From NCBI RefSeq assembly GCF_015533855.1, contig NZ_AP024154.1, positions 2,610,501 to 2,674,500 on the forward strand: a stretch of 64,000 nucleotides of DNA. The letters run 5' to 3'. The DNA is from Echinicola sp. 20G. Its GTDB lineage: Bacteria; Bacteroidota; Bacteroidia; Cytophagales; Cyclobacteriaceae. A program made the translations under genes and the position numbers. Below are positions 17,329-25,999 of the stretch, piece by piece. Each line of letters begins with the position of its first letter. Within the stretch, counting starts at the first letter, position 1. Under the pieces are notes generated by a model. It saw only the letters and a program-made list of their open reading frames with translations. It searched no databases and was not told the origin of the DNA.

Positions 17329-18154
17329 ATTGATTTTTTGATTTCAAAACCAAAAGGGGGACAGTGCTACGGATGGCCATTTGGGCACAATGGCTTTTAT
17401 TGAAAAGACGGTCAAAAAAACTTAAGTGTTTAGAAAACATGCTCAGCAGCGTGTTAGGGTAATTTTCAGTAAATTCTTGTAGACCCTGATTTACTTCTTC
17501 AGCTTCGATTTCATGAAAACTAAATGAAAGTTTTGGAAAATGATCGTCTAAATAATTTGACAACTCGGAAAAAGTAAGACTGTGAATTTCTTCACGGTCT
17601 TTTTTGATATGAATGATCCTGTAAGGAAGTCTGTAATCGCGTGTAAGTGTAATGAGTTGCCCTAAAAAAATGATGTCACTCCTGTTGAGCTCCATCGCCA
17701 AGGATATTGAAGATACATTTTTAAAAGTTGCGTGTTTAGGGATAGAGAGTACCGGAATGTTACTTAATCGAATTACTTCCGTTGTGGTAGCACCAAATAA
17801 GTTTTGAGTAATGCCACCTTCACCTTGGGAGCCAAGTACGATGAGGTTAAAAGATTCTTTTTCAGCATAACTGCAAATGGCGGATATCACATTTTCCTGC
17901 TTGATAATGAAATTAGTGCTAACGCCCTTTTTGATGAGGTTTTTTTGATATGACTTCAATACCTTTGTGGCTTGGTTTTCCAAATTCACCACATATTCGG
18001 CAGTTTGTGCTGCAAAGTCATACACTGGGGTATAGGCAAACAATAATGTTAAGCTACTTTGCGGAGTGTTTGCAAGGTGACTAGCAAATTCCAAGGCGTT
18101 GAATGCATTGTCTGAAAGGTCTGTAGCAACAAGGATTTTCATGTAGTCCAACAA
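17321..18154 (-). CDS. Tandem-domain universal stress protein
   Basis: 277 aa with two UspA folds. The first (about 5-140) is clear: KILVATDLSDNAFNALEFA at the start and VLGSQGEGGITQNLFGATTTEVIRLSNIPVL, carrying the G-x2-G-x9-G-S/T-like ATP-binding loop. The second (about 145-277) is degenerate, ending STVPLLVLK, and lacks a clear glycine loop. It is likely cytoplasmic and stress- or redox-linked. It diverges from the TauE gene across a 195-bp region that holds a CRP-like palindrome, so both may share one regulator. Confidence 0.85.
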   Translation of the reverse strand: MLDYMKILVATDLSDNAFNALEFASHLANTPQSSLTLLFAYTPVYDFAAQTAEYVVNLENQATKVLKSYQKNLIKKGVSTNFIIKQENVISAICSYAEKESFNLIVLGSQGEGGITQNLFGATTTEVIRLSNIPVLSIPKHATFKNVSSISLAMELNRSDIIFLGQLITLTRDYRLPYRIIHIKKDREEIHSLTFSELSNYLDDHFPKLSFSFHEIEAEEVNQGLQEFTENYPNTLLSMFSKHLSFFDRLFNKSHCAQMAIRSTVPLLVLKSKNQST

Positions 18155-18273
18155 AATGTTTTATATGAATATAAGGACTAAATGAGATAATCTCAATAAG
18201 TTGTTGGCTATAAATGGATTAAGATCCGGGTGTGTTTTGTTTCGAATAGTTTGGAGAAAAGGATAAGGCCTAA

Positions 18274-18289
18274 TGTAACAAATGTCACA
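18274..18289. promoter_or_regulatory. CRP/FNR-like palindromic operator
   Basis: TGTAA-N6-TCACA, one base off the TGTGA-N6-TCACA consensus. It is centred about 43 bp before the start point expected from the TAGTTTTG element at 18311-18318, a spacing like class II CRP/FNR sites. Confidence 0.5.
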
Positions 18290-18310
18290 ACCGTTGGAAA
18301 ATGAAACTAT

Positions 18311-18318
18311 TAGTTTTG
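18311..18318 (+). promoter_or_regulatory. -7 promoter element of tauE-like gene
   Basis: TAGTTTTG fits TAnnTTTG, 32 bp before the ATG at 18350. No good -33 TTTG is present at standard spacing, which would fit an activator-dependent promoter. Confidence 0.45.
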
Positions 18319-18349
18319 TTGAAAATTAGGAATTAGTAATCAACCGCAC

Positions 18350-19153
18350 ATGGATTTAATAGTAATAATTGGTTTTTTGGCTTCAATACTCATTGGCGTT
18401 AGTTTGGGTTTGATCGGAGGAGGTGGATCTATTCTTACGGTTCCGATATTGGTTTATCTTTTTGGGATTACTCCGGTTTTGGCAACAGCTTATTCCCTGT
18501 TTGTTGTAGGAAGTACTTCACTTGTAGGGTCTGTTAGCTATATGAAAAGAGGGAGTGTTTCCTATAAAACAGCTTTGGTATTTGCCATACCTTCTTTTAC
18601 AGCGGTGTTTCTTACCAGAAAATATTTGGTACATGCTTTACCGGAAGTGTTGTTCACCTTTCAAGGAATTGAGGTCACAAGGGATGTGGGGATTATGGTG
18701 TTTTTTGCCATAATTATGGTAGCGGCAGCATTCTCTATGATCAAAAATGGTAAGAAACTTCAACCTGAAAGTAATGGGAATGACTTGGACTATCCGCTAA
18801 TTGCTGTTCAAGGTTTGATGGAAGGGACTGTAACCGGTATAGTAGGAGCTGGTGGAGGTTTTTTGATTATTCCGGCATTGGTGCTTTTGGCAAAGCTTCC
18901 TATGAAAAAAGCAGTGGGCACATCATTACTAATTATTGCTGCGAAGTCATTGCTTGGCTTCACCGGTGATCTTACTACTCAAAAGATAGACTGGCACTTT
19001 TTATTGATCTTTACAGGGCTTAGTGTTACAGGGATATTTATTGGAAGTATGTTGTCCCGAAAAATCAACGATGCAGCCCTCAAGAAATCATTTGGTTGGT
19101 TTGTACTGATCATGGGGATTTACATTTTATTCAAAGAAATAACTGGAGTATGA
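18350..19153 (+). CDS. TauE/SafE family sulfite/sulfur-anion exporter
   Basis: 267 aa, hydrophobic almost throughout, with 7-8 predicted membrane helices. It has two related halves marked by GVSLGLIGGGGSILTVPILVYL (about 16-37) and GIVGAGGGFLIIPALVLLAKLPMKKAVGTSL (about 163-193), the duplicated TauE/SafE signature. The family moves sulfite, sulfoacetate or related sulfur compounds. Next to a persulfide dioxygenase, whose product is sulfite, export of sulfite is the most reasonable role (inference). Probably the first gene of the sulfur operon after a CRP-like site. Confidence 0.88.
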   Translation: MDLIVIIGFLASILIGVSLGLIGGGGSILTVPILVYLFGITPVLATAYSLFVVGSTSLVGSVSYMKRGSVSYKTALVFAIPSFTAVFLTRKYLVHALPEVLFTFQGIEVTRDVGIMVFFAIIMVAAAFSMIKNGKKLQPESNGNDLDYPLIAVQGLMEGTVTGIVGAGGGFLIIPALVLLAKLPMKKAVGTSLLIIAAKSLLGFTGDLTTQKIDWHFLLIFTGLSVTGIFIGSMLSRKINDAALKKSFGWFVLIMGIYILFKEITGV

Positions 19154-19169
19154 GAGGAACCTTTTCTTA

Positions 19170-19185
19170 TGTGATAGAAGTCACT
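19170..19185. promoter_or_regulatory. CRP/FNR-like palindromic operator
   Basis: TGTGA-N6-TCACT, one base off TGTGA-N6-TCACA, located between the TauE-like gene and the persulfide dioxygenase gene (19304). It is the second such site in the locus. Confidence 0.5.
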
Positions 19186-19303
19186 TTTATCTAGGTAAGT
19201 ATTCTCTAATTTAGTGTCATAATTAAACCTCTAAAGGGAACTTTTGCCCTATAGAGAAAGTATTAAAGTAATTAATTAACCGCATATAATATCAATTAGA
19301 AAG

Positions 19304-20725
19304 ATGAAAATAGAACAAATTTATACAGGATGCTTAGCGCAAGGGGCTTATTATATAGAGTCTAATGGAGAAGCGGCTATCATCGATCCTCTTCGCGAAG
19401 TGGATCCTTATATTCAGAAGGCTGAAAGAAACGGGGCAAAAATAAAGTATGTTTTTGAAACGCATTTTCATGCTGATTTTGTCTCAGGACATAAAGACTT
19501 GGCTGAAAAGACTGGTGCTAAAATTGTCTTTGGCCCGACCAAAGCCAAACTGGGGTTTGAAGCTGTAGTGGCAAAGGATGGAGAGGAGTTTGAAGTGGGC
19601 GGAGTTAAGATTCAAGTGATTCATACTCCAGGGCATACCATGGAAAGTTCTTGCTATTTGTTGACCAATGAAGAAGGTAAGCAGGAAGCCATTTTCACTG
19701 GTGATACCTTGTTTATAGGAGACGTAGGAAGACCTGATTTGGCACAGAAAGTATCTGAAGACCTTACACAAGAAAAGCAGGCTGGCCATCTTTATGATTC
19801 TTTGAGAAATAAGATCATGCCTTTGCCTGATGACTTGATCGTTTATCCTGCACATGGAGCAGGAAGTGCATGTGGTAAAAACATGAGCAAAGAGACCTCA
19901 GATACCCTTGGCAACCAAAAAAAGACAAATTATGCTTTGCAGGAAATGAGTAAAGAGGAGTTTGTGGAGAAATTGATCAATGGGTTGACACCACCTCCAG
20001 CATATTTCCCGCAAAACGTGATGATGAATATCCAGGGATACGACAGTATCGATGAGGTCCTAAAGAGAGGAGAACAGGCATTGAGTCCAGATGAATTTGA
20101 GGCTACCGTCAATGATACTGGAGCCATTATGCTGGATACTAGGAGCCCGCAAGTATTTGCCAAAGGGTTTGTTCCCAACTCAATTAATATCGGAATTGAT
20201 GGCAGTTTTGCAGTTTGGGTAGGGACCATGATCCCTGATGTAAAGCAAGAGATTTTGGTGATTGCCGAGGAGGGAAGAGAGGAAGAAGTAATTACTCGAT
20301 TGGCTAGAGTGGGATATGACCATGCTATAGGTTACTTAAAAGGCGGTTTTGAGGGATGGGAGCAATCTGGAAAAGAAGTAGATGCTATCGAATCCATTTC
20401 AGCTGATGAATTGGCAGATATTAAGGCAAAGGATTCTGAAGTCTCAATTTTGGATGTTCGTAAAAGCAGTGAATTTGAAAGTGAACATGTTTTAGGAGCA
20501 ATCAACGACCCTCTGGATTACATCAATGAGAATATGGATACACTTGACAAAAACCAAACCTATTATGTTCATTGTGCAGGAGGGTATAGGTCTATGATCT
20601 TTGCTTCTATCATGCGAGCGAGAGGATTTGAGAATATGATAGATGTAAATGGAGGCTTTAAGAGCATCAAGGAATCTGGGAAGTTTGAATTGACAGAATT
20701 TGTATGTCCAACGACCAAACTCTAA
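19304..20725 (+). CDS. CstB-like persulfide dioxygenase-rhodanese fusion
   Basis: 473 aa in three parts. (1) A metallo-beta-lactamase fold (about 1-245) with His54 in THFHADFVSGH, His111 in HTPGHT and Asp134 in FTGDTLFIGD; these match the three iron ligands of ETHE1-type persulfide dioxygenases. (2) A rhodanese-like domain (about 255-365) with no active-site Cys (VIAEEGREEE at the loop). (3) A C-terminal rhodanese (about 370-473) with Cys424 in HCAGGYRS. MBL-pseudorhodanese-rhodanese is the order of staphylococcal CstB. It should oxidise persulfides to sulfite and/or form thiosulfate in the cytoplasm. Neighbouring sulfur transporters agree. Confidence 0.88.
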   Translation: MKIEQIYTGCLAQGAYYIESNGEAAIIDPLREVDPYIQKAERNGAKIKYVFETHFHADFVSGHKDLAEKTGAKIVFGPTKAKLGFEAVVAKDGEEFEVGGVKIQVIHTPGHTMESSCYLLTNEEGKQEAIFTGDTLFIGDVGRPDLAQKVSEDLTQEKQAGHLYDSLRNKIMPLPDDLIVYPAHGAGSACGKNMSKETSDTLGNQKKTNYALQEMSKEEFVEKLINGLTPPPAYFPQNVMMNIQGYDSIDEVLKRGEQALSPDEFEATVNDTGAIMLDTRSPQVFAKGFVPNSINIGIDGSFAVWVGTMIPDVKQEILVIAEEGREEEVITRLARVGYDHAIGYLKGGFEGWEQSGKEVDAIESISADELADIKAKDSEVSILDVRKSSEFESEHVLGAINDPLDYINENMDTLDKNQTYYVHCAGGYRSMIFASIMRARGFENMIDVNGGFKSIKESGKFELTEFVCPTTKL

Positions 20726-20752
20726 TCTGATCTTTCATTAAAATTTGAATAG

Positions 20753-20779
20753 AAAAGGGGATGGTTTTATCCCCTTTTT
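20753..20779 (+). terminator. Rho-independent terminator after the cstB-like gene
   Basis: AAAAGGGGAT - 6-nt loop - ATCCCCTTTT plus a further T, 27 bp after the stop codon and 16 bp before the next start codon. It may partly cut off the transporter genes downstream. Confidence 0.7.
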
Positions 20780-20794
20780 AAATTAATAAACAGT

Positions 20795-21376
20795 ATGGAA
20801 AAAATAATTGATTGGATTAGTCAGCCATGGCCTTGGTATGTGGCGGGTCCATTATTGGGACTGACAGTTCCTGTTTTACTATTGATAGGGAACAAGTCTT
20901 TTGGGATTTCATCCTCATTAAGGCATATCTGTGCGGCCTGTGTACCTGCCAAAATTCCATTCTTCTCATATGATTGGAAGAAGGAGGCCTGGAATCTTTA
21001 CTTTGTTTTTGGAGTATTGGTAGGGGGGATGATCGTAGGATTCTTTTTCTCAAACCCCGAAGCTGTTGTGGTTGCGGAAAGTACTCAGAAAGATTTAGCG
21101 GTATTGGGAATCACGCAATACTCTAACTTACTTCCTTCTGAAATCTTTAATTGGCAAAACGTATTTACCCTGAAAGGGCTCGTTTTTTTTGTGTTTGGAG
21201 GTTTTATGGTGGGCTTTGGGACAAGGTATGCAGGAGGCTGTACATCAGGACACGCCATCATGGGGATCAGTAACTTACAATGGCCATCAGTGGTAGCGAC
21301 CATCTTTTTTATGTTGGGGGGATTTGCAATGACGCATTTGTTTCTGCCAACGCTAATGAAAATTGCAGGATTCTAA
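20795..21376 (+). CDS. YeeE/YedE family transporter, first half
   Basis: 193 aa, about 4-5 membrane helices. GTRYAGGCTSGHAIMGISNLQWPS (about 143-166) is the YeeE/YedE (DUF395) repeat with its conserved Cys in GGCTSG. A further conserved-type cysteine block, HICAACVPAKIPF, lies near residue 45. One-piece YeeE/TsuA proteins take up thiosulfate through a line of cysteines; here the protein is split into two genes, each with one repeat. It should pair with the next gene to move thiosulfate or a similar sulfur anion across the inner membrane. Direction is not provable. Confidence 0.85.
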   Translation: MEKIIDWISQPWPWYVAGPLLGLTVPVLLLIGNKSFGISSSLRHICAACVPAKIPFFSYDWKKEAWNLYFVFGVLVGGMIVGFFFSNPEAVVVAESTQKDLAVLGITQYSNLLPSEIFNWQNVFTLKGLVFFVFGGFMVGFGTRYAGGCTSGHAIMGISNLQWPSVVATIFFMLGGFAMTHLFLPTLMKIAGF

Positions 21377-21387
21377 AATTTAAGACA

Positions 21388-21873
21388 ATGATGAAAGAAG
21401 ATATATTGGAAAAGCCGGTCGAGTGTGAATCACCAAACCTTCAGAAGAAAAGAGAAACTGGTATTGGATTGTTGAAGTATATGGTTGTGGGAGTTTTCTT
21501 TGGTATAATTATGGTCAAATCAGAAGTGATCTCATGGTTTAGAATCCAAGAAATGTTTCGCTTGCAATCTTTTCATATGTATGGAGTAATAGGCTCTGCG
21601 GTATTTGTGGGAATGATCTCTATATTTCTGATCAAGAAGTTTAACATCAAGACATTTTCAGGAGAGAAGGTGGTAATCCAAGACAAGGAATTTAGAAAAG
21701 GCCAAATCATAGGAGGCTTTATCTTTGGTTTAGGGTGGGCAATCACTGGAGCATGTCCCGGACCATTGTTTGCCCAAATTGGAACAGGCTTCACCGTAGT
21801 TACCGTTACTTTGATCAGTGCTTTGGTAGGGACTTGGGTATATGGAAAGTTGGCTGATAAACTGCCTAATTGA
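21388..21873 (+). CDS. YeeE/YedE family transporter, second half (DUF6691-like)
   Basis: 161 aa from ATG-ATG at 21388, chosen because it follows the stop of the first half by 11 bp; the longer open frame upstream overlaps that gene. Four membrane helices are seen. GFIFGLGWAITGACPGPLFAQIGTG (about 114-138) is the second YeeE repeat with its conserved Cys in GACPGP. It should form the partner half of the split thiosulfate-type transporter. A strong terminator follows at 21888-21928, closing the sulfur locus. Confidence 0.85.
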   Translation: MMKEDILEKPVECESPNLQKKRETGIGLLKYMVVGVFFGIIMVKSEVISWFRIQEMFRLQSFHMYGVIGSAVFVGMISIFLIKKFNIKTFSGEKVVIQDKEFRKGQIIGGFIFGLGWAITGACPGPLFAQIGTGFTVVTVTLISALVGTWVYGKLADKLPN

Positions 21874-21887
21874 TCAGATTATTCTTA

Positions 21888-21928
21888 ACAGAAAAAGTGA
21901 GTGGGACTAATCCACTCGCTTTTTCTGT
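21888..21928 (+). terminator. Rho-independent terminator closing the sulfur locus
   Basis: ACAGAAAAAGTGAGTGG - 7-nt loop - complement (one G:C/A:C imperfection), followed by TTTATTT on the plus strand, 14 bp after the transporter stop. Confidence 0.8.
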
Positions 21929-21929
21929 T

Positions 21930-22010
21930 TTATTTAAATACTCTTTTGTAAACAGCTCGAACAAGTAAGATGGCACTGATTATTACAATTCCAGCAATGA
22001 TAAATTCCAT
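21930..22010 (-). CDS. Possible 26-aa single-helix membrane peptide
   Basis: Read by hand on the reverse strand: ATG at 22010, TAA at 21930, 26 codons. The sequence is acidic at the N-terminus, then about 18 hydrophobic residues (IIAGIVIISAILLVRAV) and a basic tail (YKRVFK), the layout of a tiny inner-membrane protein. A TTACTTTG block close to a -7 element lies 16-25 bp upstream. No family is assigned. Its stop abuts the sulfur-locus terminator. Confidence 0.35.
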   Translation of the reverse strand: MEFIIAGIVIISAILLVRAVYKRVFK

Positions 22011-22177
22011 ACTGTATTTTTTTATTAGAGCAAAGTAAGTAAAATAAAATCAAAGTAATGAAGTGCTTTATTAAACAGCTTGGGTGCAATCGTTTGCTAT
22101 AGTTATAATTTAAAATCATTGGTCTTATTGCTTAAAAAGTCCTTTACTTTGTGGGACAAACCTATTACTACAGACCT

Positions 22178-23359
22178 ATGAACTTATTAAGAAAGAGGCG
22201 TATAGCACTAAGCGGACTTTTTTTTCTTGCGGGATTGAGCTTTGCATCTTGGGCTTCCAGAATCCCTGATTTTCAGCAATTATTTGATTTAAGCGAAGGG
22301 CAATTAGGAACATTGTTGCTAGGGATGCCCTTGGGCTCGTTGATCGCACTGCCTTTGGCAGGTTGGGCCGTGGACAAATACGGAAGCCGTACAGTTATCA
22401 TAGTGGGGAGTTTGTTTTATGCTTTGTCGCTTTTGAGCTTAGGGTATACGGTGAGTGTTTTTCAGCTAGGAGCTGCAGTAATTATTTTCGGAATGATGGG
22501 GAACATCATGAACATTTCCTTGAATACCCAGGCTTTGTTGGTGGAGGATGGTTATCAAAGAAGTATTCTGGCTTCCTTTCATGGATTATGGAGTTTGGCA
22601 GGTTTTGCCGGTGCAGGTATTGGTGCGTTGATGATTAAATTGAAATGGGAACCTAAGTTGCACTATTGGGTAGTGGCTGGGATCATGATCTTGATTCTTC
22701 TATCAGCTTACCGATTACTTTTCAAAGAAGAAAAGAAAGGCAGCGGTGGAGGGCTGGTGCTGAAAAAGCCTGATGCGATTCTGTTAAGAGTGGGTTTGGT
22801 AGGGTTTTTTGGGATGATGTGCGAGGGATGTATGTTTGATTGGAGTGGGGTTTATCTCAAAAAGGTGGTCATGGCAGGGGCTGATCTAGTGCCTTTAGGG
22901 TATGTGACTTTTATGGCAGCAATGGCTTCAGGACGTTTTTTTTCGGATACATTGGCCAATAGGTGGAGTAAAATAGTGATGCTTAGAATTTCTGGTGGGT
23001 TAATCGGCTTGGGTTTAATCCTTGCAGTGGCAGTTCCTACTTTTTGGGCAGCAGTAACCGGGTTTTTACTGGTTGGTTTTGGTACAGCATCAGTGATTCC
23101 TTTGTCATACAGTATAGCAGGTCGTTCAAAAATGTATTCACCTGGCATTGCTTTAGCCTTGGTCAGTACCATTTCTTTTTTCGGTTTTTTGTTGGGACCA
23201 CCTCTGATCGGCTTTATTGCCGAAATCTTTAACCTTCAGGTTTCTTTTACGGTGATAGCATTGATGGGGACTTGCATCACTTTATTGGTAAGTATAAAAA
23301 CACAGATATTTGATGCCCACAAAACTCCAGCGAATAAAAAGGTAAGCACTAGTTCTTGA
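22178..23359 (+). CDS. MFS transporter (YbjJ-like)
   Basis: 393 aa from ATG at 22178; a GTG at 22151 would add nine unlikely residues. Twelve hydrophobic segments in two halves. The start FASWASRIPDFQQLFDLSEGQLGTLLLGMPLGSL and AVDKYGSRTVI (loop 2-3 motif A-like) are typical of the YbjJ-type MFS subgroup, sometimes annotated as sugar or drug efflux proteins. Substrate is unknown. It stands alone between the sulfur locus and metG. Confidence 0.85.
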   Translation: MNLLRKRRIALSGLFFLAGLSFASWASRIPDFQQLFDLSEGQLGTLLLGMPLGSLIALPLAGWAVDKYGSRTVIIVGSLFYALSLLSLGYTVSVFQLGAAVIIFGMMGNIMNISLNTQALLVEDGYQRSILASFHGLWSLAGFAGAGIGALMIKLKWEPKLHYWVVAGIMILILLSAYRLLFKEEKKGSGGGLVLKKPDAILLRVGLVGFFGMMCEGCMFDWSGVYLKKVVMAGADLVPLGYVTFMAAMASGRFFSDTLANRWSKIVMLRISGGLIGLGLILAVAVPTFWAAVTGFLLVGFGTASVIPLSYSIAGRSKMYSPGIALALVSTISFFGFLLGPPLIGFIAEIFNLQVSFTVIALMGTCITLLVSIKTQIFDAHKTPANKKVSTSS

Positions 23360-23441
23360 TTTGGGAGAAATACTTTTCGAAGCAAGTAAATTCGCCAAAA
23401 ATCGGTTGTGGGTTTATTCTCTTAAAAAAATCAAATTTCCC

Positions 23442-23449
23442 TATCTTTG
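23442..23449 (+). promoter_or_regulatory. -7 promoter element of metG
   Basis: TATCTTTG, a perfect TAnnTTTG, only 6 bp before the ATG at 23456, so the metG mRNA may be nearly leaderless. Confidence 0.5.
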
Positions 23450-23455
23450 CAGCCT

Positions 23456-25516
23456 ATGAGCAAAAGAGATTTCAAAAGATATACAGTTACTTCCGCTTTG
23501 CCTTACGCAAACGGACCTTTACATATTGGGCATTTAGCAGGATGTTATATTCCTTCTGATATTTATGTACGCTATTTGCGTTCATTAGGCAAGGATGTGG
23601 CCTACATCTGTGGCTCTGATGAGCATGGAGTGGCGATCACCATCAAGGCCAAAAAAGAAGGGGTGACTCCACAAGAAATAGTGGATCGATACCATGGTAT
23701 CATGAAGTCCAGTTTTGAGGAGTTTGGAATCAGTTTTGACCATTATTCCAGAACCAGTGCACCCGTTCACCATGAGACAGCTTCTGCATTTTTTTCTGAC
23801 TTGTATGAAAAGGGTGAGTTTTTGGAGCAATCCACCGAGCAGTACTATGATGAGGAGGCGGGCCAGTTTCTGGCAGATAGGTATATAGAAGGAACTTGTC
23901 CTAAGTGTGGCTATGAGCAAGCTTATGGAGATCAGTGCGAGAAGTGTGGGACATCATTGAGTCCTACTGATCTAATTAACCCTAAATCAAAGTTGAGTGG
24001 AAACTCACCTGTTTTGAAAGAAACCAAACATTGGTTTTTGGATTTGGCCAGGTATACAGATTTCCTGAAGAAGTGGATTTTGGTTGACCATAAGGGGGAT
24101 TGGAAAAACAACGTGTTGGGCCAATGCCGCTCGTGGCTAGAGGCAGGAGACGGCCTTCAGGCACGTTCTATGACCAGGGACATGGACTGGGGAGTTCCTG
24201 TTCCGGTAGAAGGGGCTGAAGGGAAGGTTTTATATGTGTGGTTCGATGCACCTATTGGCTACATTTCCTCTACGAAGGAATGGGCAGCGGAAAAAGGCTT
24301 GGATTGGGAGCCCTATTGGAAAGACCAAGATACCAAATTGGTACATTTTATAGGAAAGGATAATATAGTTTTTCATTGCATCATTTTCCCGGCAATATTA
24401 AAGACACATGGAGAATATGTGCTTCCAGACAATGTACCGGCCAATGAATTTTTGAATTTGGAAGGCGACAAAATTTCAACTTCAAGGAATTGGGCAGTAT
24501 GGTTGCATGAGTATTTGAAAGACTTCCCTGGCAAGCAAGATGTGTTAAGATATGTCCTAACAGCAAATGCACCTGAAACCAAGGACAATGACTTTACTTG
24601 GAAAGACTTCCAAGGAAGAAACAACTCTGAATTGGTGGCCATTTTCGGGAATTTTGTAAATAGGGCTGTAGTACTTACCCACAAATACTTTCAAGGATCC
24701 ATTCCGGAAAGAGGCGATCTGTCACCTTATGACCAAGAAGTGATTGATGAGTTGAAAGCATACCCCAACAAAATTGCCGCTTCGATAGAAAAATACAGGT
24801 TCAGAGAAGCCTTGAGTTTGGTAATGGACTTTGCCAGACTTGGTAACAAATATTTAGCGGATACCGAGCCTTGGAAGACCATCAAAGAAGATAAGGAGAG
24901 AACAGCAACCATCTTAAATATAGCGCTCAACATTGCTGCTAATTTAGGCGTTGTTTGTGAGCCATTTTTACCGCTTACCGCGGAGAAATTATCAAGCATG
25001 CTAAATACAAGAGGCTTGAAATGGACTGATGCAGGAGCTGATAATTTATTGAAAGGTGGAGAAGAGATTGGAAAGGCAGAGTTGTTATTTGAAAAAGTAG
25101 AGGATGAAGTCGTTGATGCCCAAGTTCAAAAATTAATGGAAGCAAAGAAGCAGAATGAAGCAGCAAATGCTACCGTTCCTGCAGTGAAGGAAAATATTTC
25201 TTTTGATGATTTTACCAAGCTAGATCTTCGAGTTGTGACGGTTTTGGAAGCTGAAAAAATGAAGAAGTCAAAAAAGTTGATAAAGCTGACAGTTGACACT
25301 GGCTTGGAAAAAAGGACGGTACTGAGCGGAATAGCTGAGCATTTTAATCCTGAAGAATTAATAGGTAAACAAGTAACCATGTTGATTAATTTGGCTCCCA
25401 GGAAAATGATGGGCGTTGAGTCTGAAGGTATGATATTGATGGCTGAAGATAAAGATGGAGCATTGAGATTAATGATGCCACATGAAGCTACAGCACCGGG
25501 ATCACCAATAAGTTAG
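23456..25516 (+). CDS. metG: Methionyl-tRNA synthetase with C-terminal tRNA-binding domain
   Basis: 686 aa from ATG at 23456 (a TTG three codons upstream lies inside the promoter). It charges tRNA-Met. HIGH is at residues 23-26 in PLHIGHLAG, a zinc knuckle CPKC...CEKC lies near 145-165, and the KMSKS loop appears as KISTS near 338. The anticodon-binding helical region follows. The last about 110 residues, starting [20 protein letters not shown], form the Trbp111/EMAP-like OB fold that helps dimerisation and tRNA binding. Length and order fit the long bacterial MetRS class. Confidence 0.96.
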   Translation: MSKRDFKRYTVTSALPYANGPLHIGHLAGCYIPSDIYVRYLRSLGKDVAYICGSDEHGVAITIKAKKEGVTPQEIVDRYHGIMKSSFEEFGISFDHYSRTSAPVHHETASAFFSDLYEKGEFLEQSTEQYYDEEAGQFLADRYIEGTCPKCGYEQAYGDQCEKCGTSLSPTDLINPKSKLSGNSPVLKETKHWFLDLARYTDFLKKWILVDHKGDWKNNVLGQCRSWLEAGDGLQARSMTRDMDWGVPVPVEGAEGKVLYVWFDAPIGYISSTKEWAAEKGLDWEPYWKDQDTKLVHFIGKDNIVFHCIIFPAILKTHGEYVLPDNVPANEFLNLEGDKISTSRNWAVWLHEYLKDFPGKQDVLRYVLTANAPETKDNDFTWKDFQGRNNSELVAIFGNFVNRAVVLTHKYFQGSIPERGDLSPYDQEVIDELKAYPNKIAASIEKYRFREALSLVMDFARLGNKYLADTEPWKTIKEDKERTATILNIALNIAANLGVVCEPFLPLTAEKLSSMLNTRGLKWTDAGADNLLKGGEEIGKAELLFEKVEDEVVDAQVQKLMEAKKQNEAANATVPAVKENISFDDFTKLDLRVVTVLEAEKMKKSKKLIKLTVDTGLEKRTVLSGIAEHFNPEELIGKQVTMLINLAPRKMMGVESEGMILMAEDKDGALRLMMPHEATAPGSPIS

Positions 25517-25525
25517 AAAAGAAAG

Positions 25526-25560
25526 CGCATCTTTAGATCGGCTTAAGGATGCGCTTCTTG
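25526..25560 (+). terminator. Probable terminator after metG
   Basis: AAGCGCATC and GATGCGCTT pair with a long 14-16-nt loop just after the metG stop; the T tract is broken (CTTGTTGTTTTT). Confidence 0.5.
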
Positions 25561-25703
25561 TTGTTTTTAGTAAAGCCAAAGAAAAATAAATAGGTGGTAG
25601 GTCTTCTAATGTTTTATTGCTGAAAATATCGTAAATAAGGTGTTTTTTTCTTTGTATGAAGGTGTATTTTTAACGGACGTTAATTTTCTAAATACCTGAT
25701 TTA

Positions 25704-25877
25704 ATGACATTCTTTTATCTAAGTAATTGTTTTGATAAGACTGGACTGTATGAAGTTCATAAACAAGGCTTTAATGAAATACATGGAGTAAATAATACTA
25801 GCTATTTAGGCCCCTTAAATAATGGTAATGAAGCTTTACGAAAGGCAAGAATAAATTTTGAAAAGGTAAGCTTATGA
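25704..25877 (+). pseudogene. Short EVH...YLG protein, apparently decayed
   Basis: 57 codons read by hand, ATG at 25704, TGA at 25875. The order YLSN..., YEVHKQG (about 18-24), SYLGPLNNGNEALRKAR (about 34-50) resembles a family of roughly 60-70-aa cysteine-containing proteins that I recall from Bacteroidota. In those, EVHxxGC and a CxxC...CH tail are expected. Here the Cys after EVHKQG is Phe and the frame stops before the tail. The same frame beyond the TGA reads VHCCADK, so a premature stop is plausible. Family recall is from memory. Confidence 0.35.
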
Positions 25878-25999
25878 GTTCACTGTTGCGCGGATAAGGT
25901 GAAAAAAATTTTTATTATCAGGTTAAAGTAAAGCTGAAAGGGTTAAGACTATTTTAATAGTTGTTGATGCTAAGGGCAAAGCTTTGCCTTAAAGGTAGT

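Noticed and set aside
21934..22119. 61-codon minus-strand frame rich in Cys and His
   Set aside because: No conserved spacing or promoter; the overlapping 26-codon membrane peptide in another frame is the better candidate.
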